A stretch of 40,086 nucleotides of DNA from Paracoccaceae bacterium (lineage in GTDB: Bacteria > Pseudomonadota > Alphaproteobacteria > Rhodobacterales > Rhodobacteraceae), in contig JAAEZA010000010.1 in assembly GCA_018223125.1 (NCBI GenBank), positions 1-40,086 of the forward strand, read 5' to 3'. Both the position numbers and the translations under genes were made by a program. Of the stretch, positions 15,563 to 23,193 are shown in pieces. Positions within the stretch are counted from its first letter, which is position 1, and each line of letters starts with the position of its first letter. The notes below the pieces were generated by a model, which was given only the letters and a program-made list of their open reading frames with translations, ran no database searches and had not been told where the DNA came from.

Positions 15563-16762
15563 ATGGCACTGAATTACGAATTTGATGTGTTTACGATCAA
15601 CTCTGATAAAGCGCCATCCGGCCCGGTTATGCAGGAGATGCTAACGGATCTGGACCGCAAAATGGAAAACAAGGTGGCGCGGTTTCGAAGTCCGCTGACG
15701 GTGAATGCGCTGCGCTCGGCCGACTCGCGCGTAAGGGGCATCTTCCGCTCGGCCGGTTTCGAGTTCGATGAAGAAGAATTGAAAGAAAAAGGCACCTTGT
15801 TTGAGGACAAGGAAGCTCATGCTGTTTTTCTGGTCCGCGTCACCGACGGGATTGAGAAAACTTACAGCAGCGCGGAACTCGACACGGATGATGTGCTTGC
15901 GCAGCCTTCTGTCGACAGGAATTACGACGAAGGTATTGCGCCGGAAGGGGCTTTTGTTGTGCTGCAATGGATGAACGACACAATCGCTGTGCATGAAGGC
16001 GACGGCGATGAGGACGGCTTTGATGCCGGTCTGGATGAAGCCACAGAGGCGCACGCCGATCCGGAAATGGATGATGAAGGTGAAGCGGTCGATGAAGGCA
16101 TTCTGAAGCTACAGCAGTTCGCGATCCAGGACGAAAGCGACAACGATGAAGTTGAGGCCGCAGCAGACGAACCGGAAGAAGTTGTTTTCGATCTCGGCGT
16201 TCTGCGGACAGTGATCGAAGATGCGATTCCTGTGGAAACCGCGGAGCCAAAGGATGAAACTCCGGAGCATTTCAAACTGGAAACACCGGAAGCTGACGAT
16301 ACACGTTTCAAGATCATTTCATCGGCGTTTGACACGGGAGAAACTGTCGGCGCACAGAAGAAAGAGACAGGAACCGGAAATTGGACACCCGAGGTCGAAA
16401 CCGAATTTGATCTGGAAGAGGTGTCTGTCGCCAAAAATCTGGAGGTCGATCCCGAGCAGATGGAGATCTCTCTGGAAATGGATGCAGAAATGACTTCCCT
16501 GGCGAATGTTGCGGCCAAAGCCGACGGGCCGATTGATGTGAAAATGCGCCGTCCGCGCAAATCCGCTAAAGAGCGGCGGGTGCGGGTGCTTGAAGTCCGT
16601 CAGGAGATGCAGGCAGAAAAAACCACCGAAACTCCGGCTTTGAAACCAACCCGCCCGCGCTCTTTCCTGCTTGGGCAGATGAACACGCCGGCTATGGGTA
16701 TTCTGGCAGGACTGCTGTTCTCGGGCGCTGGTATTCTGTTGATTTCCCAAGTGCTGGCCTGA
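15563..16762 (+). CDS. Uncharacterised acidic protein with a C-terminal membrane anchor
   Basis: I do not recognise this 399-residue protein. Three regions are visible. Residues 1-135 look folded and contain basic patches (LDRKMENKVARFRSPLTVNALRSADSRVRGIFRSAG). Residues 136-305 are strongly acidic and of low complexity, rich in Asp and Glu. After a short basic stretch (MRRPRKSAKERRVRVLEVRQ, 326-345), a single hydrophobic segment (MGILAGLLFSGAGILLISQVLA) closes the chain, as in a tail-anchored inner-membrane protein with the bulk in the cytoplasm. No signal peptide or catalytic motif is seen. ATG 15563 follows GAGGAACGCAGGCA. It is monocistronic, with its own terminator, between the thiamine operon and aroC. 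Coding bias matches its neighbours, so the gene looks real. Confidence 0.85.
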   Translation: MALNYEFDVFTINSDKAPSGPVMQEMLTDLDRKMENKVARFRSPLTVNALRSADSRVRGIFRSAGFEFDEEELKEKGTLFEDKEAHAVFLVRVTDGIEKTYSSAELDTDDVLAQPSVDRNYDEGIAPEGAFVVLQWMNDTIAVHEGDGDEDGFDAGLDEATEAHADPEMDDEGEAVDEGILKLQQFAIQDESDNDEVEAAADEPEEVVFDLGVLRTVIEDAIPVETAEPKDETPEHFKLETPEADDTRFKIISSAFDTGETVGAQKKETGTGNWTPEVETEFDLEEVSVAKNLEVDPEQMEISLEMDAEMTSLANVAAKADGPIDVKMRRPRKSAKERRVRVLEVRQEMQAEKTTETPALKPTRPRSFLLGQMNTPAMGILAGLLFSGAGILLISQVLA

Positions 16763-16793
16763 TCCGGTTCTGGGGACAGATACTAAAAACCGT

Positions 16794-16824
16794 AACAGGC
16801 CCGCTGTCCGGCGCGGCCTGTTTT
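16794..16824 (+). terminator. Rho-independent terminator after the acidic orphan
   Basis: AACAGGCC (16794-16801) pairs with GGCCTGTT (16815-16822), with an additional CGC/GCG pairing in the loop, and the stem runs into TTTT at 16821-16824. It lies 31 bases after the stop codon, a standard intrinsic terminator layout. Confidence 0.75.
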
Positions 16825-16918
16825 AGCATGCAGGTCGCGATTAAACCTTCGGGTCTTACACAAAGGGGTTTTCTAGGGAGCGGGGTTCAACTATCAGGTT
16901 TTCACAAGGAGAAAGCCT

Positions 16919-18022
16919 ATGTCGATCAATTCCTTCGGACGTTTGTTCACTGTTACCACCTGGGGTGAAAGCCATGGACCCGCGCTCGGGGCGACGGTTG
17001 ACGGTTGCCCTCCGGGGGTGCCGCTTACCGCTGAAATGTTGCAGCACTGGCTTGACCTGCGCAAACCGGGACAGAACAAATACACGACACAAAGGCGCGA
17101 ACCGGATGCGGTGGAAATATTGTCCGGTGTGTTTGAAGGGCAGACCACAGGAACACCGATCCAGTTGATGATCCGTAACACGGACCAGCGCAGCAAGGAT
17201 TACTCCGACATAATGGAAAAATTCCGTCCGGGCCATGCGGATATTACGTACTGGCAGAAATACGGTATCCGCGACTATCGCGGCGGCGGACGGTCCAGCG
17301 CACGGGAAACCGCAGCACGGGTGGCCGCAGGTGGCGTTGCGCGCGAAGCGTTGAAGATGCTGGTTCCGGAGTTGGAAATCACCGGCTGTATGGTGCAGAT
17401 GGGCCCCCATAAAATCGACCGGGAGTCATGGGACTGGGACCAGATTTCGCAAAACCCCTTCTGGACACCTGACGCGCAGGCAGCCGAGGATTGGGCTGCC
17501 TATCTCGACGAATTGCGCAAGTCCGGCAATTCTGTCGGTGCAGTGATCGAGGTTGTTGCCAAAGGCGCGCCTGCCGGTCTGGGTGCACCGGTATATGGCA
17601 AGATCGATACGGATATTGCCACTGCGATGATGTCGATCAACGCTGTCAAAGGCGTTGAAATCGGTGCGGGCATGGCGGCAGCCGAACTGACTGGCGAAGA
17701 CAATGCGGACGAGATTTTTATGGGGAACGACGGCAAGCCGGTCTATTCCTCGAACCATGCGGGGGGGGTGCTTGGTGGCATCTCCACAGGGCAGGATCTG
17801 GTATGCCGGTTCGCCGTGAAGCCGACCTCTTCGATTTTGAAACCGCGCCAGACCATTACCAAATCGGGGCAACCGGCAGAAATCATCACCAAAGGACGCC
17901 ATGACCCTTGCGTGGGTATCCGGGCGGTTCCGGTTGGCGAAGCAATGATGGCCTGTGTGATTCTGGACCATGTTCTGCTGCATCGCGGGCAAATCGGGGA
18001 GAACCGCGGCGCGATCGGTTGA
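16919..18022 (+). CDS. aroC: Chorismate synthase
   Basis: Converts 5-enolpyruvylshikimate-3-phosphate to chorismate, the last step of the shikimate pathway, using reduced FMN. The 367-residue protein has the signature starts and blocks: [32 protein letters not shown], the RR-E-P-D box in [65 protein letters not shown] and [17 protein letters not shown]. Length is normal. A strong AAGGAG site precedes the ATG. It stands alone on the plus strand between two uncharacterised genes. Confidence 0.98.
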   Translation: MSINSFGRLFTVTTWGESHGPALGATVDGCPPGVPLTAEMLQHWLDLRKPGQNKYTTQRREPDAVEILSGVFEGQTTGTPIQLMIRNTDQRSKDYSDIMEKFRPGHADITYWQKYGIRDYRGGGRSSARETAARVAAGGVAREALKMLVPELEITGCMVQMGPHKIDRESWDWDQISQNPFWTPDAQAAEDWAAYLDELRKSGNSVGAVIEVVAKGAPAGLGAPVYGKIDTDIATAMMSINAVKGVEIGAGMAAAELTGEDNADEIFMGNDGKPVYSSNHAGGVLGGISTGQDLVCRFAVKPTSSILKPRQTITKSGQPAEIITKGRHDPCVGIRAVPVGEAMMACVILDHVLLHRGQIGENRGAIG

Positions 18023-18092
18023 TCGTGGTTCGACCGGATCGTTGAATTTTTGCAACACAATACAGCTAAAAAGGGATGCAATGGCGCTCTTG

Positions 18093-18128
18093 AATGGGAA
18101 ATTTACCATCTGGTCCAAATTTCCCATT
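18093..18128. promoter_or_regulatory. 36-base interrupted palindrome enclosing a RutR-like core
   Basis: AATGGGAAATTT at 18093-18104 is the exact reverse complement of 18117-18128; the 12 bases between hold ACCATCTGGT, itself symmetric. The 16-mer at 18102-18117 (TTTACCATCTGGTCCA) agrees with the published RutR consensus TTGACCAnnTGGTCAA at 12 of the 14 defined positions. No U-run follows on either strand, so a protein-binding operator is more likely than a terminator of aroC. It lies about 140 bases before the small gene at 18271. A GCAATGG at 18078-18084 can pair with the right flank as an alternative, so an RNA switch is another reading. Confidence 0.5.
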
Positions 18129-18270
18129 GCGTCACGGGAAAACCGGCTTATGTAGCCCGCAACACACGCCAGCCACAGCCTGCCCATCAGGATCCAGCCA
18201 TACGCGTAGCCATCCGGCTGCCCAATCACCTTTTTATTATCACCTTTAAACTAGGAGGTTGTTGCCTGCC

Positions 18271-18687
18271 ATGGGGTACATTTCTTTTTTCAAATACATG
18301 GCGAACCGTCATCTGGACGGCCATGATGCCCTTGTATCCCGCAACTTCGTCTTTCCCCTGCCGATCTTTGTGAAGGACAGGGTTTCGGTAATAAAAACCG
18401 AAGAAGCCTTTCGCGTGTTGCTTGCGGAATACCGGTCTACGCTTGAACTGGCAGGCATTGTGCGCACAGATGCCCGACAGGTCAGCGCGCACCGTCATCA
18501 GGCTGACGGCATCAGTATCTCTCTGGAGAAACAGTTCTACGATATCAACGACAATGCCTGTGCCTCTTGTGAAGTGACCTATTACGCGACGCCGGCAGAC
18601 GACCGTTTGAAACTGCACATGGTTGAATACACCGACATCAAGGCACCGATGCCGCTGGACCAGATGTCGATTTTCCGGACAGGCTGA
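18271..18687 (+). CDS. Uncharacterised small protein, possibly SnoaL/NTF2-like fold
   Basis: A 138-residue protein that I cannot assign with confidence. The pattern of an N-terminal helical part (MGYISFFKYMANRHLDGHDALVSRNFVFPLPIF), a middle helix (TEEAFRVLLAEYRSTLELAGI) and alternating strands in the second half (ISISLEKQFYDIND, ASCEVTYYATPADDRLKLHMVEYTDI) suggests the NTF2/SnoaL-like fold; this is a guess from secondary-structure pattern. AGGAGG lies 12 bases before the ATG, a little far; in-frame TTG codons at 18259 and 18262 sit too close to it. The stop codon (TGA) directly abuts the stop of the convergent transporter gene in the hexamer TGATCA. A long palindrome lies in its 248-base upstream region. 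Confidence 0.75.
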   Translation: MGYISFFKYMANRHLDGHDALVSRNFVFPLPIFVKDRVSVIKTEEAFRVLLAEYRSTLELAGIVRTDARQVSAHRHQADGISISLEKQFYDINDNACASCEVTYYATPADDRLKLHMVEYTDIKAPMPLDQMSIFRTG

Positions 18688-19563
18688 TCAACCGGCCGGG
18701 CGTGCCCCTGCGCGCGACGACTGGACAGCGAGAATACCGGCCATAACGATGGCAACGCCTGTGATATCCGTGCTGCTCAGGCTTTCATTCAGGATCACCG
18801 CAGCAATCAGAACCCCGAAAAACGGATTGAGAAAGTGGAACGTGCTGGCCCGTGTTGCGCCGATGCGTTCGACCAGCAGGAACCAGATGATGGTGGCCAC
18901 GATACCGGGCATCACGACAGTATAGGCAAAGGCCTCTGCCAGCGAGCCGGTCCACACGAAACTCTGTTCTTCCAGTAGCAGGGCCGGAACCGCCAGCGCG
19001 ACACTGCCGATCATCATTTGTAGCCCGACCACCATCAGGACATTCCCCTTGGAAGAGGTCGCCCGCACCGCCAGTGTCGCGATGGCAAGGGCGGTCACGC
19101 CGATCAGGCACAACAGAATACCGAAAAGATCGACACCGCCCGAAACTCTGGCGCCCATTATAAGGGCGACTCCGGCGAATCCTGTGAACAGGCCCGCCCA
19201 GCCCAGCCAGCCGACCCGTTCGCCTTGCAAGGCAGACACAAGACCGACGATCAGCGGAACGGCAGAGGCGATGATCGAAGCAAGCGAAGCCTCGATCCGT
19301 TGCATGGCCATGAAGAACAGCCCCAGATACAGCGCGTTCTGGCAAATCCCGAAGATTGCGACGGCCCCCCAATTGCGGCGGTCCAGCCGGATGCGCTGTC
19401 CCATAAGATAGGCAATCCCCATGCAGAGCAGTCCTGCCAGCAAAAAGCGCAGCGCCGAGATGGTCAGCGGGGGCGCTTGCAGCACGATAATCCGCGCTGA
19501 CGTGAAGGCGCTCGACCAGATCAGGGCGAACACAAGGCCCATAAAAATTGCTTTAACGTCCAC
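18688..19563 (-). CDS. EamA/DMT superfamily permease (RhaT/YdcZ-like exporter)
   Basis: A 291-residue inner-membrane protein with ten hydrophobic helices arranged as two EamA repeats. The first repeat starts MGLVFALIWSSAFTSARIIV and includes ISALRFLLAGLLCMGIAYL and ALYLGLFFMAMQRIEASLASIIASAVPLIVGLVSAL; the second ends with FLNPFFGVLIAAVILNESLSSTDITGVAIVMAGILAV. These are typical drug/metabolite transporter signatures; the substrate is not predictable, metabolite or amino-acid export being usual. The start is GTG at 19561-19563 with AAGGA eight bases upstream. It is convergent with the 138-residue gene, with no base between the stops, and downstream of the RTX-type gene on the same strand. Confidence 0.9.
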   Translation of the reverse strand: MDVKAIFMGLVFALIWSSAFTSARIIVLQAPPLTISALRFLLAGLLCMGIAYLMGQRIRLDRRNWGAVAIFGICQNALYLGLFFMAMQRIEASLASIIASAVPLIVGLVSALQGERVGWLGWAGLFTGFAGVALIMGARVSGGVDLFGILLCLIGVTALAIATLAVRATSSKGNVLMVVGLQMMIGSVALAVPALLLEEQSFVWTGSLAEAFAYTVVMPGIVATIIWFLLVERIGATRASTFHFLNPFFGVLIAAVILNESLSSTDITGVAIVMAGILAVQSSRAGARPAG

Positions 19564-19652
19564 TTGTCCCGTCCTTCACCCAGCGTTGCCAAAGGCTTGC
19601 CCGAAGGCAGCCCGAAAGGGAAGGGCAGATTTGAAATGCCGTAACGGGTGAT

Positions 19653-21002
19653 CTATCCCCAGTCGAAGAACGCGAAATCATCCAGTGTCAATTCGGGCGC
19701 ACCTTCGATCACGGCGACTTTTTCCCAGCCGGACCCGTTGTAGAACCGCAGCACCCCTGTTTTGTGCAGATAGGAAAATTCGTCGGCTTCCACAGTGTCG
19801 TAGACCGACAGGTATTCCAGCGTGAAGCGCAGGGCTTCGGCGTCGTCTTTTTCCACCACAACTTTGGTGTCGGAGAGGGACTTCACTGCCGCACGGGGAT
19901 CATCGCTGTTCAGCACATAGGAGCCGGTAAAATCGAGTCCGATACTGTCCGTACCTTGCTTGAAATCGGTGATCCGCGTGAAATATTCGATGTTCTGACC
20001 GTGTGACACTGCAAAGATATCCGCCCCGCCTCCGCCGGTGGAGATTATGCTGCCAGCTCCAAGCACACCAATACCGGCGGAAAAGATCGTGTCATTCCCC
20101 GAACCGCCGAACAGGTGGTCTGTCCATCCGCGCCCCTGACCGCCAGCACCTGTGATGACGTCGTCACCCTTGCCGCCGAAGATGAAGTCGTCTTCGTTCT
20201 GATAGCTGCCCACGATAAAATCATCACCGTTATGGCCGTGAATGGTCAAATCCTGATTGCGGCTCTTGCTGCTATCAAGCCAGATAAGTGAATCGTCCAG
20301 CCGCGCGCCGTGCATTTTGGTGACAGAGCGTGCGCCGATGTTCAGCGTGAAAGCTTCAAAATCGGTGAAGCTCGCATTGGCAATTGTCATGGTGCCTGCG
20401 TTCGCCTCGCGAAAATCCAGCACCTTTTCGGACGTCAGTTGCAGTTTAACCTGAATAGTGTTCAGGAACAGCCGGTCCTGCCCTTTGCCCCCGTCCAGAT
20501 GCAGGCTGCGGTCTTCCCAATGGTGCCCGTCGGGGCCGAACGTGTCGCCAAAGGTGATATTCGCCTGATCTGCGCCGCGCCCCATAAAGGCGCGATCTGC
20601 ATCGCCGTCATCGGCGTTGGTTAACAGGCGGGCGTTGGTGAAGTAATCCCCTTGCGTGCCGCCGTAATAATCTGTGGAGCCATAGGTGTCATAGAAAATA
20701 TCTGCGCCGCCCTGACCTTTCAGGATGTTTGCGCGACTGTAAGTTTCGTCAAAGCCCGTGCCGCTGCTGAGGAATGTATCGCCGCCGCGCCCGCCATAGA
20801 TGTCTGCAGTGTCACCGGAAAACCGGTCTGCCTTGTCACCACCAGTGACTTCAAGAATGGGTCGTTTCATGTAGGAGTAGATGTAGCTGGTGATGCCAAA
20901 GTCGTTTTCGCGACCTGCTGATAACGTGATCTGCGACTGATCAGGATCAGCCGCGATCTCTTTTCCATTCAGGTAGTGGTATCCGTAATCGCCAACAGCC
21001 AT
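19653..21002 (-). CDS. RTX-type calcium-binding repeat protein, probably secreted by a type I system
   Basis: A 449-residue acidic, glycine- and aspartate-rich protein with degenerate GGxGxDxUx nonapeptides, for example GGRGGDTFL, GGKGQDRLF, GHNGDDFIV, GGKGDDVIT, GGSGNDTIF and GGGGADIFA. Such repeats fold into calcium-filled beta-rolls in exported proteins. There is no N-terminal signal peptide, and the C-terminus ends in hydrophobic and acidic residues (LTLDDFAFFDWG), as expected for type I secretion. The N-terminal 60 residues (MAVGDYGYHYLNGKEIAADP...) show no catalytic motif. No ABC exporter, membrane-fusion or TolC gene is in the window, so export would use components encoded elsewhere. 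Function could be surface or adhesive; enzyme activity is not supported. Confidence 0.85.
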   Translation of the reverse strand: MAVGDYGYHYLNGKEIAADPDQSQITLSAGRENDFGITSYIYSYMKRPILEVTGGDKADRFSGDTADIYGGRGGDTFLSSGTGFDETYSRANILKGQGGADIFYDTYGSTDYYGGTQGDYFTNARLLTNADDGDADRAFMGRGADQANITFGDTFGPDGHHWEDRSLHLDGGKGQDRLFLNTIQVKLQLTSEKVLDFREANAGTMTIANASFTDFEAFTLNIGARSVTKMHGARLDDSLIWLDSSKSRNQDLTIHGHNGDDFIVGSYQNEDDFIFGGKGDDVITGAGGQGRGWTDHLFGGSGNDTIFSAGIGVLGAGSIISTGGGGADIFAVSHGQNIEYFTRITDFKQGTDSIGLDFTGSYVLNSDDPRAAVKSLSDTKVVVEKDDAEALRFTLEYLSVYDTVEADEFSYLHKTGVLRFYNGSGWEKVAVIEGAPELTLDDFAFFDWG

Positions 21003-21065
21003 AATATTCTTTCAAATAGTCAATTTGAGAGATGTCAGCTTATACCACGCTGCCGGTCGGGCAAG

Positions 21066-21093
21066 AAAAAAGGCCGACTGCGAACAGACGGCC
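21066..21093 (-). terminator. Rho-independent terminator of the HU gene
   Basis: On the minus strand a nine-base stem (21093-21085 with 21080-21072, one mismatch) with a four-base loop runs into a U-run (A-tract 21066-21071 on the plus strand). It begins 22 bases after the HU stop codon. Confidence 0.82.
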
Positions 21094-21115
21094 CGTTTTC
21101 AAACTGTTTTCGCAA

Positions 21116-21406
21116 TCAGGCGTTGATTACGTCTTTCAGAGCTTTTGCAATGGTCACTTTTGCCACGCGGTCAGCGTCTTTCTTCATTTGCTCGCCAGTG
21201 GCAGGGTTCCGAACCATGCGCTCCGGACGGGCACGACAAGCGAATTTGCCAAGACCTGGGATGGTTGCGGCGCCACCGGCTGCAACTTCTTTGGTGATGA
21301 CGGAAGCCAGCGCCTCGAGAAATTCGTTTGCTGTTTTCTTGTCAGAATCTGTTGCTTCGGCCAGTGCGGCAACGAGCTGTGTTTTGGTCATAGGTTTTTG
21401 CGTCAC
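21116..21406 (-). CDS. HU family nucleoid DNA-binding protein
   Basis: A 96-residue histone-like protein that bends and compacts DNA. After MTQKPMTKTQLVAALAE comes the two-helix dimerisation part, then the DNA-binding arm GKFACRARPERMVRNPATGEQ with the intercalating proline (RNPATG), and the closing VAKVTIAKALKDVINA. The start is GTG at 21404-21406: GAGGAG lies seven bases upstream and the result resembles the MATKPMTKTQ beginnings I recall from relatives. The in-frame ATG at 21421 would use the ribosome site itself as coding sequence. IHF is less likely because the arm reads RPERMVRNPATGE, as in HU proteins of this order. Single gene with its own promoter and terminator. Confidence 0.94.
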   Translation of the reverse strand: MTQKPMTKTQLVAALAEATDSDKKTANEFLEALASVITKEVAAGGAATIPGLGKFACRARPERMVRNPATGEQMKKDADRVAKVTIAKALKDVINA

Positions 21407-21471
21407 GTGACTGCTCCTCATTGATCTTACGACATGCCCGGCGTCGGGCCCCGTAGTGGGTGTCCTGCGGC

Positions 21472-21500
21472 ATTTAACAAGATATTGCGGTTCAACACAA
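21472..21500 (-). promoter_or_regulatory. Candidate sigma-70-type promoter of the HU gene
   Basis: On the minus strand TTGTGT (21500-21495) and TTAAAT (21477-21472) are 17 bases apart, about 65 bases before the HU GTG codon. The -35 box matches three of six consensus bases and the -10 box four of six. Between promoter and gene a short GCCCG-acg-CGGGC stem occurs in the leader. Confidence 0.4.
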
Positions 21501-21577
21501 TGATAGAGACCGCCGAAAAGGCTGAAAAACGCCTATTTTTATGGGTTATTCGCAAATTGCCCCCTATTTTGGCCGGT

Positions 21578-21606
21578 GCCCGCCGGTCGCCGGCTTAACG
21601 GCGGGC
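21578..21606 (-). terminator. GC-rich hairpin after the AMP nucleosidase gene
   Basis: GCCCGCCG (21578-21585) and CGGCGGGC (21599-21606) form an eight-base stem with a 13-base loop, 36 bases after the minus-strand stop at 21642. There is no U-run, so a Rho-assisted or 3'-stabilising role is more likely. Confidence 0.45.
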
Positions 21607-21641
21607 ATTTCTGGTGAGAAACCGGCGCGGCGCAATGGCTG

Positions 21642-23129
21642 TCAGAGGAAGGCTGTCTCGTCAAAGCTGCGTAATTTGCGCGAATGCAGGCGTTCCAGCG
21701 GCATGTCGCGAAGGGACTCCATGGCGCGGATTCCGATAAGCAAATGGCGTGTCACCTGTGTGCGATAGAATTCGGACGCCATGCCCGGTAGTTTCAATTC
21801 GCCGTGCAGGGGCTTGTCCGAAACGCACAGCAAAGTGCCGTATGGGACGCGGAAGCGGAAGCCGTTTGCCGCGATTGTGGCGCTCTCCATATCAAGGGCA
21901 ATGGCGCGGGATTGGGACAGTCTTTGCACCGGGCCTGAATGTTCCCTCAACTCCCAGTTGCGGTTGTCAACGCTGGCCACAGTGCCGGTCCGCATCACCC
22001 GTTTCAGGGCGTAGCCTTCCAGTTCCGTGACATCTGCAACAGCCTGTTCCAATGCGATCTGGATTTCCGCCAGAGCCGGCACCGGCACCCAGATAGGCAG
22101 GTCGTTGTCCAGAACGCTGTCTTCTCGCACATAGGCATGGGCAAGCACATAATCCCCGAGGCTTTGGGAATTGCGCAGCCCCGCACAATGGCCGAGCATT
22201 ACCCATGCGTGGGGCCGCAGCACCGCGATATGATCGGTCGCGGTTTTTGCATTGGACGGCCCGACGCCGATATTCACGAGGGTAATGCCGGACCCGTCCG
22301 CCCGTTTCAGGTGGTAAGTGGGCATCTGCGGCTGGCGGAAGGCGGAATCCACATGGGGATTTTCTGCTGTTGCGATGGAGTTTCCCGAGGCCACAAATTC
22401 GGTGTAGCCGCTGTCGGGATCCTGAATTGCCTGCATCCCGAAGGTGACGAACTCATCCATGTAAAACCCGTAGTTGGTAAACAGGATGTGGTTCTGGAAA
22501 TGCTCGGGGTCGGTGGCGGTGTAATGGGCCAGACGGGCAAGCGAATAGTCGATCCGTTGCGCTGTAAATGTGGCCAGTGGCCGGATACCATCCGCATCCG
22601 GTTCCGCATCCCCGTTGGCGATGTCGTCATTGGTGGTTTTCAGATCCGGCACATCAAAGATATCCCGCAGGGGACGGGCATCGGCGCGGACCTGACCCTC
22701 GGCCAGACGCAATTCTTCGGTCAGGGCAAAGTGCAGCGGGATCGGCACATCCGAAACCGAGACTGTAACCGGAACTTCGTGGTTTTCCAGCAAAAGCTCG
22801 ATCTGCTGGCGCAGGTAATTGCCGAAAAGTTTGGGTCGCGTCAGTGTGGTTGTATAGGTTCCGGGCTCCCCTACATGACCAAACGACAGGCGGCTGTCTA
22901 CTTGGGTGTATGTGGATGTAGTGATGGAAAGCTGCGGGTAATAGGCGCGATAGTGGCCTTTGGGCGGGGTGCCTGCGTGATACTCCGAGAACTGCGCACA
23001 CAGAAAATCCGTCGCAATCGTGTAAAGCCGTTCAATCGCAGCAACGGCCTCTGCGGCCGAGCTAAAGGTCTCGGCTTTGGGGGTTTCCGGTATAATCAGG
23101 TTGGTCAGTATCGGTGTTTTACTATGCAT
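21642..23129 (-). CDS. amn: AMP nucleosidase
   Basis: Cleaves AMP to adenine and ribose-5-phosphate. The 495-residue length is close to E. coli Amn (484). The N-terminal domain shows the family run HYRAYYPQLSITTSTYTQVDSRLSFGHVGEPG and HFQNHILFTNYGFYMDEFV. The C-terminal nucleoside-phosphorylase-like domain shows ITLVNIGVGPSNAKTATDH, AWVMLGHCAGLRNSQSLGDYVLAHAY, ALDMESATIAANGFRFRVPYGTLLCVSDKPLHGE (with the catalytic aspartate in VSDKP) and a typical RTQVTRHLLIGIRAMESLR ending. It follows adenine deaminase by 64 bases on the same strand; together they convert AMP to hypoxanthine, ammonia and ribose-5-phosphate. A RutR-like operator precedes the pair. Confidence 0.96.
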   Translation of the reverse strand: MHSKTPILTNLIIPETPKAETFSSAAEAVAAIERLYTIATDFLCAQFSEYHAGTPPKGHYRAYYPQLSITTSTYTQVDSRLSFGHVGEPGTYTTTLTRPKLFGNYLRQQIELLLENHEVPVTVSVSDVPIPLHFALTEELRLAEGQVRADARPLRDIFDVPDLKTTNDDIANGDAEPDADGIRPLATFTAQRIDYSLARLAHYTATDPEHFQNHILFTNYGFYMDEFVTFGMQAIQDPDSGYTEFVASGNSIATAENPHVDSAFRQPQMPTYHLKRADGSGITLVNIGVGPSNAKTATDHIAVLRPHAWVMLGHCAGLRNSQSLGDYVLAHAYVREDSVLDNDLPIWVPVPALAEIQIALEQAVADVTELEGYALKRVMRTGTVASVDNRNWELREHSGPVQRLSQSRAIALDMESATIAANGFRFRVPYGTLLCVSDKPLHGELKLPGMASEFYRTQVTRHLLIGIRAMESLRDMPLERLHSRKLRSFDETAFL

Positions 23130-23193
23130 ATTCAGCTCGTCTCGTTTCTTGTTATTCTTTGGTCAGGCGGGCATTTGCCGCTGAAGTGCCGCG

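Noticed and set aside
15922-16560. 212-residue Ser-rich open frame on the minus strand
   Set aside because: It mirrors the Asp/Glu-rich part of the plus-strand orphan; the serine repeats are the complement of acidic codons.
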